Positions 1 through 7,472 of a stretch of DNA of 40,447 nt are shown here, one piece after another. Both the position numbers and the translations under genes were made by a program. The notes under the pieces are model-generated. The model ran no database searches. It was not told the DNA's origin and saw only the letters and a program-made list of their open reading frames with translations. The stretch lies in assembly GCA_035279545.1 (NCBI GenBank), contig DATEHM010000052.1, positions 1 through 40,447 on the forward strand, written 5' to 3'. The stretch's first letter is position 1, and the number at the start of each line of letters is the position of its first letter. This stretch comes from Segetimicrobium sp035279545. GTDB lineage: Bacteria; Sysuimicrobiota; Sysuimicrobiia; Sysuimicrobiales; Segetimicrobiaceae.

Positions 1-70
1 CACTTCCACGCCGCCCGCCTGAGGCACGGCGTCTGCCTACGTAGACCAGCGTCTCCACCCGAGGCGCCCC

Positions 71-1567
71 ATGGTGGACGCACCACTGATGTCGAAGCTC
101 CCTCTCACCGAGTCATTCGAGGCCGGCTACCTCGAGCACAACGGGATTCTCCCGCTGGAAATCGACGCCGATCACCTCCGGGTGGCGGTCGTGGATGATC
201 CCCCGGTTGAGGTCTTGGACGATCTCGAAATGTCGTTCGGCCTCTCCCTCGATCTGATTCAGGTCACCCGCGAACAGCTGACCGATGGGATTCGCCGGGC
301 GTTTGCCGCGGCGGAGTCCGTCGTGGAGCTGGTCCGGGACCTCGATGCACAGCTGGGTAGTGCGGGGGAAAGCCCAGACACTCCGTTCACCGATGCCCGC
401 GACCTCGCGAACCAGCCTCCCGTGATTCGGTTCGTGAACCTCCTTATCCGGGATGCACATGACGCCCGGGCATCCGACATCCATCTCGAATCCGCGCGGG
501 AGGGACTCCGGGCTCGCTTCCGGATCGATGGCGTCCTGACCGACGTGCCCAGCCCGCCGAAGGGACTTCAGGCGGCAGTGGTCTCACGGGTCAAGCTGCT
601 CGCCGAGCTGGACATCGCGGAGCGCCGCCTGCCGCAAGACGGCCGGATCAGGGTCCGCCTCGAAGAGCGGGAGCTCGATCTGCGCGTCTCGACCGTGCCT
701 ACCCTGTACGGAGAATCGGTGGTGCTCCGTCTTCTGGATCGGGGCGGTCGCCCCGTCGAGCTCGACGAGTTGGGGATGGGCCCCGACACGCTCACCCGAT
801 TCAAGTCGCTGGCGCTGAAACCCCACGGGATCTTGCTGGCTACGGGTCCGACAGGGAGCGGCAAGACCACGACACTCTATGCCGCCCTCGAACTGCGGGA
901 GCGCTCGGCCGAGAAGATCATCACAGTCGAAGACCCTGTGGAATACCACCTCGAAGGCGTCACCCAGGTTCCCGTCAACCGGAAGGCCGGGGTGTCGTTC
1001 GCGTCAGCACTTCGGAGCCTCCTCAGGCAGGACCCCGACGTCCTGATGGTGGGTGAGATGCGGGATGGCGAGACCGCCGAGATCGCCGTCCAGGCGGCCA
1101 TGACGGGCCATCTCGTCTTCTCGACGCTTCACACGAATGACGCCGTGGGTGCGATCCCGCGGCTCGCCGATCTCAAGGTCGAGTCGTATCTCGTGGCCGC
1201 TACGCTCGAAGGTGTTCTGGCCCAGCGACTGGTTCGCAAAGTCTGCCCCGAATGCCGCGAGCTCTACACGCCGGACGCCGGGGCGGTCGCCATCCTCGCT
1301 CAACGCCCCATTGGGAAGCAGCAGCTGCTCCGCGGTAGAGGCTGCCCGGCCTGCCGAGGGACGGGGTTCCGAGGGCGCATCGGGATCTTCGAGCTGCTCG
1401 TCGTCACCGACGAGCTGAAACACGAGATCACGCGGTCGGCGCCCGTAGCCCGGCTCCGGGATCTCGCGGAGAAGGGCGGGATGGCGACGCTCAAGGCCGA
1501 CGGGTGGGCGAAGGTCCTGGCGGGACTCACCACGGTCGAGGAGGTGCTGCGTGTCACGGAGCACTGA
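71..1567 (+). CDS. gspE: Type II secretion ATPase GspE
   Basis: Cytoplasmic hexameric ATPase that powers pseudopilus assembly in type II secretion. The 498-aa product has an N-terminal region with the conserved stretch ASDIHLE near residue 135, a Walker A motif GPTGSGKTT near 258-266, the Asp box around EDPVEYH, a Walker B region ending in MVGEMRD, and a His box FSTLHTND. A four-cysteine zinc site (CPEC near 391, CPAC near 425) is typical of GspE/PilB. Length is normal for the family. ATG at 71 is used; ATG at 89 is an alternative and neither has a strong ribosome site. It is the first T2SS gene in the window and overlaps gspG by 17 bases. PilB is the main alternative, but the downstream gene set argues for T2SS. 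Confidence 0.95.
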   Translation: MVDAPLMSKLPLTESFEAGYLEHNGILPLEIDADHLRVAVVDDPPVEVLDDLEMSFGLSLDLIQVTREQLTDGIRRAFAAAESVVELVRDLDAQLGSAGESPDTPFTDARDLANQPPVIRFVNLLIRDAHDARASDIHLESAREGLRARFRIDGVLTDVPSPPKGLQAAVVSRVKLLAELDIAERRLPQDGRIRVRLEERELDLRVSTVPTLYGESVVLRLLDRGGRPVELDELGMGPDTLTRFKSLALKPHGILLATGPTGSGKTTTLYAALELRERSAEKIITVEDPVEYHLEGVTQVPVNRKAGVSFASALRSLLRQDPDVLMVGEMRDGETAEIAVQAAMTGHLVFSTLHTNDAVGAIPRLADLKVESYLVAATLEGVLAQRLVRKVCPECRELYTPDAGAVAILAQRPIGKQQLLRGRGCPACRGTGFRGRIGIFELLVVTDELKHEITRSAPVARLRDLAEKGGMATLKADGWAKVLAGLTTVEEVLRVTEH

Positions 1568-1976
1568 GCGTGGCTTCACGCTGATCGAGATGCTGGTGGT
1601 GATCGTCGTGATTGCGATCCTCGCGGGCCTGGTCGGCCCGATGGTATTTCAGAACGTGGGCGACGCGAAGGTCAGTGCCGCCAAGGCGCAGCTCGAGCTG
1701 TTCGGCCTGGCGCTTGATCAATACCGGCTCGACAACGACTACTACCCATCGACCACCCAGGGGCTCGAGGCCCTGCGCTCGGCGCCCACGGGCGATCCCG
1801 CGGCGCGCAACTGGCGGGGGCCCTACCTCAAGAAGCCGGTGCCGCTCGATCCGTGGGGCAGGCAATACCTCTACAAGAGCCCCGGTGACTCGTCCAAGAC
1901 GGGCTACGACCTCCTCACCTACGGGCGCGACGGCAAGGCTGGCGGTACGGGCGAAGATGGAGACATCCGGGAATGA
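1551..1976 (+). CDS. gspG: Major pseudopilin GspG
   Basis: Major subunit of the T2SS pseudopilus. The 141-aa product starts at GTG and has a short polar leader ending in Gly, then FTLIEMLVVIVVIAILAG, the classic type IV prepilin peptidase site and hydrophobic helix. The C-terminal half carries the GspG signature: a YPSTTQGLEAL stretch, KKPVPLDPWG, and YDLLTYGRDGKAGG. The last fits the calcium-binding loop region of the family. The start overlaps gspE and the stop overlaps gspF as ATGA, so translation is coupled. No prepilin peptidase gene is present in the window, so processing must rely on an enzyme encoded elsewhere. Confidence 0.96.
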   Translation: MSRSTERGFTLIEMLVVIVVIAILAGLVGPMVFQNVGDAKVSAAKAQLELFGLALDQYRLDNDYYPSTTQGLEALRSAPTGDPAARNWRGPYLKKPVPLDPWGRQYLYKSPGDSSKTGYDLLTYGRDGKAGGTGEDGDIRE

Positions 1977-3154
1977 CCGCATTCCGGTATGCCGCGGCGC
2001 GGGCCGACGGGGCGACGGTGCGCGGCCGCTTGGAGGCAGCCTCCCGCCCCGATGCCGCCGCACTGCTCTCGGCCCGCGGTCTCTACCCTGTGTTGGTGGA
2101 GGCCGAACCGGCCGGCAAATCGTGGTGGCCTCCTCGTCCCTCCGTGCGGTCGCGGGCGGTGGTCATCCAGAGCCTGGCGACGCTGGTCGACGCTGGGCTG
2201 CCTCTCGAGAAAGCGCTGGCGGCCACGGAGCAGGTCGCCACCGGGAGACTCAAGGACGCGGTCGCGAGGGCAACAACCCGGGTGCGAGAAGGTGCGTCAC
2301 TCGCCACCGCCCTGGACGTGGAGCCAGGGATATTCTCGGGAGTCACCTTGGGGCTTATCCGAGCAGGGGAGCGCGGGGTAGGACTCGGCCCCGCGCTGCA
2401 GCAGGCGGCGAGCCAGCTCGACCGGGAGGCGGAGAGTGCGGCCCGTGTACGCACCGCTCTCGCCTACCCGCTTCTGCTGGCGGTCGCCGGGTCGATTTCA
2501 TCCGCTGTCATTGTGCTCTTCGTGGTCCCGCGATTCGCCGCGATTCTCGGCGACCTGGGCGAGACGCTTCCTGCCGCCACTCGGGCGCTGATCGGCTTGT
2601 CGAACTTGGTCCGGCATTATGGGCTGTTGCTGACCGGGCTTGTGGTTGCAGGAACTGCGTTCGCCTCCGTCGAGATCGCGCGCCGCCGAGTGGCCGTTCA
2701 TCGAGCCCTCCTGCGTGTGCCGCTGATCGGCGATCTGCGCCTGGGCTTGGCCACGGCGCGTGTGGCGCGGACGCTCGCCGCCTTGCTCGACACCGGCACC
2801 CCTGCCCTCCAGGCCCTGTCGATCGCCCAGAGTGCCGCTGGAGACGCCGAGGTTGCGGAGAGGATCATGAGAGCCCGGGAGCGGGTGGCCGAGGGGGCCA
2901 GTGTCGGTGTCGCGCTGGCTGGGACCCGGGCACTCACGCCGACGGCGTTGCAGCTCCTCGCAGTGGGGGAGCAGTCGGGTCGCGTTGGACCGGTCCTTCG
3001 CAAGGCAGCCGACTTGGACGAAGCGCGCGCCGATCGGAGCCTGCGGGTGCTGGTGGGGTTGCTCGAGCCCGCGTTGATCATCGCGTTTGCGGGAATGGTC
3101 GCCTTCGTCGCCGCGGCGTTGTTGCAAGCGGTGTACTCGGTGAGGCCGCAGTGA
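1973..3154 (+). CDS. gspF: Type II secretion inner-membrane platform protein GspF
   Basis: Polytopic inner-membrane protein of the T2SS platform. The 393-aa product has two repeated GspF (T2SSF) domains. The first follows the RSRAVVIQSLATLVDAGLPLEKAL stretch near residues 60-85 and the second follows VARTLAALLDTGTPALQAL near 260. Hydrophobic segments lie around 165-190, 215-235 and the C-terminus (FAGMVAFVAAALLQAVY). An N-terminal YAAARADGATVRGRLEA segment is typical for GspF/PilC. It starts at ATG, sharing ATGA with gspG, and its last bases overlap a possible GTG start for gspH. Length matches the family. Confidence 0.95.
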   Translation: MTAFRYAAARADGATVRGRLEAASRPDAAALLSARGLYPVLVEAEPAGKSWWPPRPSVRSRAVVIQSLATLVDAGLPLEKALAATEQVATGRLKDAVARATTRVREGASLATALDVEPGIFSGVTLGLIRAGERGVGLGPALQQAASQLDREAESAARVRTALAYPLLLAVAGSISSAVIVLFVVPRFAAILGDLGETLPAATRALIGLSNLVRHYGLLLTGLVVAGTAFASVEIARRRVAVHRALLRVPLIGDLRLGLATARVARTLAALLDTGTPALQALSIAQSAAGDAEVAERIMRARERVAEGASVGVALAGTRALTPTALQLLAVGEQSGRVGPVLRKAADLDEARADRSLRVLVGLLEPALIIAFAGMVAFVAAALLQAVYSVRPQ

Positions 3155-3158
3155 GACC

Positions 3159-3180
3159 GGGAGTCGGGAGTCGGGAATCG
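3159..3180 (+). repeat. Short GGGAGTC tandem repeat at the gspF-gspH junction
   Basis: Three degenerate copies of a GGGAGTC/GGGAATC heptamer lie between the gspF stop and the gspH start. A complementary run (CTCCCGACTC then CCGGCTCCCG, 3411-3430) lies inside gspH. The two could pair in the transcript. Function is unknown. Confidence 0.6.
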
Positions 3181-3189
3181 TACCCTCCG

Positions 3190-3507
3190 ATGTCCAGGAC
3201 GACCTGTGGTGGAGTGACCCTAGTCGAGCTCCTCGTCGTCATGGTGCTACTGAGCCTTCTGTTCACGGTTACCGGACTCGCCCTCGCGAGCCTCTCCCCG
3301 CCTCGCCAATCTGCGCGGCTACACACTCTGGACTCCGCACGGACGCAAGCCATTCGGTCTGGCTCTCCGGTCGTTGTTCCTGGAGACTCAGGAAGGGCCG
3401 GAGGGAACGGCTCCCGACTCCCGGCTCCCGTGTTGTTCCTCCCCGACGGCCGAGCTCTGGGGCCCGGCGTCGATCCCCTAACGGGAGCGCCCGTTGCGAC
3501 ACGGTGA
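3190..3507 (+). CDS. gspH: Minor pseudopilin, GspH-like
   Basis: Minor pseudopilin expected at the pseudopilus tip. From ATG 3190 the leader MSRTTCGG precedes VTLVELLVVMVLLSLLF, a good prepilin peptidase site and N-terminal helix. The product is only 105 aa, shorter than most GspH proteins, and the C-terminal domain is minimal (VLFLPDGRALGPGVDPLTG is reminiscent of GspH). GTG 3151 would couple directly to gspF but gives a 21-residue leader encoded by a simple repeat, so 3190 is preferred. The stop overlaps gspI. Assignment to GspH rests on operon position and the pseudopilin N-terminus; the globular part is too short to be diagnostic. Confidence 0.75.
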   Translation: MSRTTCGGVTLVELLVVMVLLSLLFTVTGLALASLSPPRQSARLHTLDSARTQAIRSGSPVVVPGDSGRAGGNGSRLPAPVLFLPDGRALGPGVDPLTGAPVATR

Positions 3508-3844
3508 GCGGGGGATGGCGCTGCTCGAGGTGCTGGCGGCACTCGTGATTCTCGCCATCGCGGGACTCTCGATGGTCTCCCTGGTCGCTCAGGTGACTGA
3601 TTCTGCGCGCGTGGCTGAGGAACGAGAGTCTGAGCAAACGGACGAGAGCCGGTTGCTCGCCGCGGAGACGCTCCTGAATCGCAGTGATCTCGATGTCCGG
3701 CTTGGTTCCCGTGTGGCCGGTCCGTACGTGGTAGTCGTGGCGAGACCTGAGCGGACCCTCTACCGCATCTCGGTAGCCCGGGTAGAGACACCGGAGGTCG
3801 AAGATCTGGTGACCGTGGTTTTCCGAGGAGCCCCAGCTCAATGA
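3494..3844 (+). CDS. gspI: Minor pseudopilin GspI
   Basis: Minor pseudopilin of the tip complex (116 aa). The start is TTG at 3494, chosen because it gives a short basic leader (MRHGERG) before the processed sequence MALLEVLAALVILAIAGL, and because GGGAG lies just upstream. MALLEVLAAL is the usual GspI hallmark. It overlaps gspH by 14 bases and shares ATGA with gspJ. Length and composition are normal for GspI. Its role, by family, is to nucleate the pseudopilus with GspJ and GspK. Confidence 0.88.
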   Translation: MRHGERGMALLEVLAALVILAIAGLSMVSLVAQVTDSARVAEERESEQTDESRLLAAETLLNRSDLDVRLGSRVAGPYVVVVARPERTLYRISVARVETPEVEDLVTVVFRGAPAQ

Positions 3845-4491
3845 GCGCCCTCGCTGCCGGCGCGAGTGAACTCGCGGCTCGGTGTCTGCCCGATGAGACG
3901 GGCGGTGTTCTGTCATCGCTGTCATGCGATAGTCGCCGAGCCGCGGCTTTACGCCGCGCCGGCACGATGGGATTCACTCTCATCGAAGTGATGGTGGCGC
4001 TCACCCTGTCAGCGATGGTGGTGCTGCTTGCGCACCAGATCTTCTCTGGAGTCGTCGATGGCGTGGCCCGACTCAACGAGGCCCGCGCCCGCGAGACCCG
4101 CACGGCCAATGCCCGTCGCTGGCTGATCGAAGCGTTCGGGTCCCTCCAAGCGGGAGTGGATAGCGCGGGGCCCTTCGAGGGACACCCTACGTCGATGGGG
4201 TTCGGGTGTTGGCAGCGAGTGTCCGAGGGTGGCCTCCGGCGATCCCGGATCCTCCTGGGACAAGCGGGTGATGGGTTGATCGCCCAGAGCGCGTCGGGCC
4301 GGATCGTCCTCGCGGACTCCGTTGCCCGAGTTGCCTTCGACTACCTCCTCGAGCCGGGTGCGAACACGACGTGGGCCCGCGAATGGCTGTCGCCCGTCAG
4401 TGCTCCTCTCGCCGTTCGCCTACGCATCACCTACCTCGGGATTCCCGGGCGAGCCGATACGCTCCTCCTGGTGGTAGGAGGTCGCGGATGA
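3841..4491 (+). CDS. gspJ: Minor pseudopilin GspJ
   Basis: Minor pseudopilin of the tip complex. The helix FTLIEVMVALTLSAMVVLLAHQIF follows Met-Gly at codons 43-44, and the rest (LNEARARETRTANARRWLIEAF, then a beta-rich domain) fits GspJ. ATG 3841 overlaps the gspI stop but gives an unusually long 44-residue leader. ATG 3967 (MGFTLIEV) would give almost none. The extra 5' segment is a structured inverted-repeat element (3855-3964), so the native start may have been displaced or replaced by an insertion. The end overlaps gspK as ATGA. Identity is secure; the start is not. Confidence 0.85.
   Translation: MSALAAGASELAARCLPDETGGVLSSLSCDSRRAAALRRAGTMGFTLIEVMVALTLSAMVVLLAHQIFSGVVDGVARLNEARARETRTANARRWLIEAFGSLQAGVDSAGPFEGHPTSMGFGCWQRVSEGGLRRSRILLGQAGDGLIAQSASGRIVLADSVARVAFDYLLEPGANTTWAREWLSPVSAPLAVRLRITYLGIPGRADTLLLVVGGRG
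3855..3964 (+). repeat. REP-like inverted repeat inserted at the 5' end of gspJ
   Basis: Arms of about 28 bases (3855-3882 and 3936-3964) are inverted copies of each other with a few mismatches. Each arm can itself fold: GCGAGT/ACTCGC in the left and GCGGC/GCCGC in the right. A further small hairpin (GCCCG/CGGGC) lies in the loop. The arrangement resembles a palindromic REP or small MITE-type element lying exactly in the extra leader codons of gspJ. Confidence 0.65.
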
Positions 4492-5246
4492 GCCGCGGGG
4501 GCTTCGCTCTGCTTGCCGTGCTGTGGGTGATCGCGGCCCTCGCGGGGATCGTGGGTCTGGGCGTCGGGCTGATGCGCGTCGAATCGCTCGGCTCGTCGAA
4601 CCGCCTCCGGCTTGAGCGGGCACGATGGAGCGCTGAGGCTTGTCTCGCGATCGCCCAGGCCCGCTGGGTCGAGCACAGCATGCCGGATACGGCCACGATC
4701 GACCTCGGCAGGACGACGGCTTGCCGTTGGCGGGTGGACGATCCGACAGCGCGAGTGAACGCCAACACGGCTCCTGCGGCGATGCTGGTGTCCCTGGGCT
4801 TGCCCGTCGCCGTCGCCGAGTCGCTGGTGGCCCATCGCCCCTATCAGGATACTGCTGAGCTCCGCTCCCGCCTTGGGCCCGACAGCGGTCTGGAATCCCT
4901 GCTCACGGTGGACGGCCCCGGGACCGTCGATCTCAATGCTGCCTCCCCAGCGGTGCTCAGGGCGATCCCCGGCGTGGGTTCTGAGGCCGCGGAGCGCCTG
5001 GCCGAGTTTGTCCGGCTGGGACGGCCGGTGTCGAGCCTCGATCAGCTGGTGAGCGTGGCCACGGGCGAGCGGTCGGCGCTCCTGGCGCATTATGCCGATC
5101 TCTCTTCTCTCGTCACCTTTGCGCCGGCGCAGCTCGTCATCACGGCGACCGGCCAGGTGGGGGGCGAGGAGCCTCACGCCACCGTCGAGGAGCTCGTGGT
5201 GCCACTGCCAGACCGTCTTGCGGTGATCCGGAGGCGACTGTGGTGA
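4488..5246 (+). CDS. gspK: Pseudopilus tip protein GspK
   Basis: Largest minor pseudopilin, capping the T2SS pseudopilus. The 252-aa product from ATG 4488 has leader MSRGG followed by FALLAVLWVIAALAGIVGLG; GspK characteristically lacks the usual Glu5. It also carries the GspK signature DPTARVNANTAPAAML and helix-hairpin-helix-like segments (TVDLNAASPAVLRAIPGVG near 140-160). Such HhH-like segments are normal in GspK. Start and stop overlap gspJ (ATGA) and gspL (7 bases). The longer upstream reading frame to 4371 is unlikely, because the leader is already complete from 4488. Confidence 0.93.
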   Translation: MSRGGFALLAVLWVIAALAGIVGLGVGLMRVESLGSSNRLRLERARWSAEACLAIAQARWVEHSMPDTATIDLGRTTACRWRVDDPTARVNANTAPAAMLVSLGLPVAVAESLVAHRPYQDTAELRSRLGPDSGLESLLTVDGPGTVDLNAASPAVLRAIPGVGSEAAERLAEFVRLGRPVSSLDQLVSVATGERSALLAHYADLSSLVTFAPAQLVITATGQVGGEEPHATVEELVVPLPDRLAVIRRRLW

Positions 5247-6433
5247 GGTCCCGCGTGTTGGGTCTCTCCGTCGGCTCGGCCACGGTCGCAGCGGCGCTGG
5301 TCGAAGGGACATCGCTCCAGTGGGCGGGGACCGCGACGTACTCCGAGCTCGCGGACTTGTCCGAAGTGATCGCCCGCCTCGCCGGCGAGGCAGGGAAGCC
5401 GGTTAAACGTGTCCGAGTTGGGTTGGCCCGGGACGTGGTTCAGGTCCGCACCGTTCGTCCGGCACCTCCGCTCAAGGCTCGAGACGTCTCCCGGTACGTC
5501 GATCTCGAGGGCGCAAGACTCTTTCGGAAGAACGGCGTACCGTTGGTCGTGGGCGGCGTGCTAGTCGCCGTCACCAAGACCGAGCGCGCCCTCTGGGTGG
5601 CTGCCGCGACCGAGCCTTTGCTCAAGGCCATCGTCGACGGGTGTACCCAGGGCGGAATGACCATCGAAGCCATGGCTCCTTCCGCGGAGACTCTGCCTGC
5701 CGCCCTCGACATCGCGCCAGGAGTGACGGAAGTCGTGGTTCCCAATGGGAGGACCACCGAAACCCTGAGTGTCGGTGTGGGTGGGGTCTGGCAGAGCCGC
5801 TGGACTCGAGGGCTCAAGGAGCGAACGGGTACGTGGGTGCCGGCGCTGGCAGAGTCCAACGGGGACTCTCCCGCGGTGGCGCCGGCCTATGCGGCAGGTA
5901 TCCAGTTGCCCACGCTGTCGCTCCTCCCCGACGGTCCCCGGGCGGCCCGTCGTCGCATGGACCGTCGCAGGCTCGCGGCGATCGCTTCGGCGGGCGCCGT
6001 TCTCTGGGTCCTGGCAGGCGTCGTTTTTCTCGGTCGATTGTCGGCCGCGCACTCGCGGGCCACCACGCTCCTGCAGGCGTTTCGCGGGGCGGCGGATTCC
6101 GCGCTCGAGGCCAGGCGGAACCTGAACGAGGGGCGGGCGACGCTGGCGATGATTGCCGCGGCGCGGGCGAACCGTTCCCGGATGCTGTCGTTGCTCGCCG
6201 GCCTGACCAAAGCCCTTTCCGATTCTGTGACGCTCGTTGCCCTCCAAGTCACTGCGGACCGCACAGTCCGCATCACGGGGCTCGCCCCGCGTGCCACGCA
6301 GGCACTCGCCCAAGTGGGGCGGGTGCCGGAGCTCACGGGGGCTGCCTTCGATGGGGCGGTGACGCATGAGGCGGTGGCCGGGATCGGTGATCGGGACCGG
6401 TTCACGATCGTCGCCCGACTGGTGCGTCCGTGA
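5240..6433 (+). CDS. gspL: Type II secretion assembly protein GspL
   Basis: Single-pass inner-membrane platform protein that links GspE to the periplasmic side. The first 230 residues are a cytoplasmic actin-like/PilM-like domain (VLGLSVGSATVAAALVEG at the start). One transmembrane helix lies near 245-268 (AAIASAGAVLWVLAGVVFLG). A periplasmic domain follows with a helical region and a ferredoxin-like C-terminus (LVALQVTADRTVRITGLAP). GTG 5240 or the adjacent GTG 5243 can serve as start, with GGAGG just upstream. It overlaps gspK and shares GTGA with gspM. The resemblance to PilM/PilN-type fusions is expected for GspL. Confidence 0.82.
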   Translation: MVRSRVLGLSVGSATVAAALVEGTSLQWAGTATYSELADLSEVIARLAGEAGKPVKRVRVGLARDVVQVRTVRPAPPLKARDVSRYVDLEGARLFRKNGVPLVVGGVLVAVTKTERALWVAAATEPLLKAIVDGCTQGGMTIEAMAPSAETLPAALDIAPGVTEVVVPNGRTTETLSVGVGGVWQSRWTRGLKERTGTWVPALAESNGDSPAVAPAYAAGIQLPTLSLLPDGPRAARRRMDRRRLAAIASAGAVLWVLAGVVFLGRLSAAHSRATTLLQAFRGAADSALEARRNLNEGRATLAMIAAARANRSRMLSLLAGLTKALSDSVTLVALQVTADRTVRITGLAPRATQALAQVGRVPELTGAAFDGAVTHEAVAGIGDRDRFTIVARLVRP

Positions 6434-6993
6434 AGCCCCGCGATCGTCGTGCTCTCTTGTGGGGGGTTGGCGTCATCACCCTGGCCCTGGCCGGACTCCG
6501 CGGAGTCCCGGCGGCGGTCAGGGGCGTACGCGGCCTTCGAGAGAGGACCACGGAGCAAGTGGAGACCCTCGCCCGGGTGGAGGACGTGGTGATGCGAGGC
6601 CCGGCGGTCCGGGACTCCATGGCCCAGACGTTTCAGGAGATCGTCGCCCTCGCTCCCGATCTCGTTGAGGGCGAGGCGTCCGCCGATGCACAGGCCAGCC
6701 TCTCGGGCTTGGTCTCCCTCGCTGCGAACCGGGGCGCCCTCAAGATCGTGCGGGTCGACCCACTTCCAGACTCGGCAGCTGGTCCATTTCACCGGGTAGC
6801 CCTGCACGTGGAGTTCGAGGGTGACATGTCCGGACTCACCGGTCTCTTGGGGACGCTCGAGACGCACGCGCCGATTCTCACGATCTCAGCCTTTTCGCTC
6901 GAGACTCCCGACCCCGTTCCGCATCCGCGGATGTCCGAGGTGCTTCATGTCGCAATGGATGTGAGCGGCTACTACCTGCCGAGGACCAAATGA
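6430..6993 (+). CDS. gspM: Type II secretion protein GspM
   Basis: Bitopic inner-membrane partner of GspL (187 aa). An N-terminal hydrophobic segment (LLWGVGVITLALAGL, residues 8-22) is followed by a long helix and a periplasmic ferredoxin-like domain containing ALHVEFEGDMSGLTGLLGTLE near 125-145, typical of GspM/PilO-type folds. GTG start overlaps the gspL stop and the end overlaps gspC as ATGA. Sequence conservation in this family is low, so assignment relies on fold-like features and operon position. Confidence 0.8.
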   Translation: MKPRDRRALLWGVGVITLALAGLRGVPAAVRGVRGLRERTTEQVETLARVEDVVMRGPAVRDSMAQTFQEIVALAPDLVEGEASADAQASLSGLVSLAANRGALKIVRVDPLPDSAAGPFHRVALHVEFEGDMSGLTGLLGTLETHAPILTISAFSLETPDPVPHPRMSEVLHVAMDVSGYYLPRTK

Positions 6994-7472
6994 GGGGGGT
7001 GGGGATGTGGGGGGTGGGGGTGTGGGTGCTCCCGATGGCTGGAGGAGCGGCGTTGCTCGCGAGCGTGTTCGTGACCGTCGCGCCGAGTCAGGCTCTGGTT
7101 GTGAAGCGACGGGATGCGAGGCGACCGGATGTGGTCGCGAAGTACCCGGCGGATTCGCTGGCTCGGGTGGTGGCCGGTCGAGATCTCTTTCGGGCCGACC
7201 GCCGGGCTGCTGCGGTCCGCTACGATCCAACCCGAGGGGCCGCACCCCTCCCTGACGGGCCACCCAAGCCCCAACTGGCCGTGACGGGAATCGTGTGGGG
7301 CGACGAGCCCGAGGCGGTGCTGGAGGGCCTTCCGACGACGACCGGCCCTCGCGTGGTGCGCGTTGGGGACGCAATTGGCGGCGTGACGATCAAGCGGATC
7401 GAGCAAGGCCGGTTGGTGGCGGTCGGGTTCGATACGACGTGGACTCTCTCTGTGAGGGTACCGTGGAAATAG
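6990..7472 (+). CDS. gspC: Type II secretion protein GspC-like
   Basis: Inner-membrane protein that connects platform and secretin. The 160-aa product has a short hydrophobic N-terminus (LPMAGGAALLASVFVTVA) and a C-terminal HR-like domain (LAVTGIVWGDEPEAVLEGL, then VVRVGDAIGGVTIKRI), the part of GspC known to bind GspD. No PDZ or coiled-coil C-terminal domain is present, so it is a short form. The first dozen codons are a G-rich repeat. ATG overlaps gspM, and the end overlaps the secretin gene. Placement directly before gspD supports the call. Confidence 0.78.
   Translation: MRGVGMWGVGVWVLPMAGGAALLASVFVTVAPSQALVVKRRDARRPDVVAKYPADSLARVVAGRDLFRADRRAAAVRYDPTRGAAPLPDGPPKPQLAVTGIVWGDEPEAVLEGLPTTTGPRVVRVGDAIGGVTIKRIEQGRLVAVGFDTTWTLSVRVPWK
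6993..7027 (+). repeat. G-rich tandem repeat in the first codons of gspC
   Basis: Two to three copies of a GGGGGTGGGGATGT-like unit directly follow the ATG of gspC and encode RGVGMWGVGVW. The runs of four to six G on the coding strand could form a G-quadruplex in the mRNA close to the start codon. Confidence 0.6.

Noticed and set aside
1612..3507. A 631-aa plus-strand reading frame across gspG, gspF and gspH
   Set aside because: Only its last part (from 3190) is a real gene. The rest is an out-of-frame shadow of gspG and gspF with Arg/Ser/Gly-rich, low-complexity sequence.
3078..4109. Minus-strand frame of 343 aa over gspH-gspJ
   Set aside because: Arg/Pro/Ser-rich shadow with no motif, opposite three well-supported pseudopilin genes.
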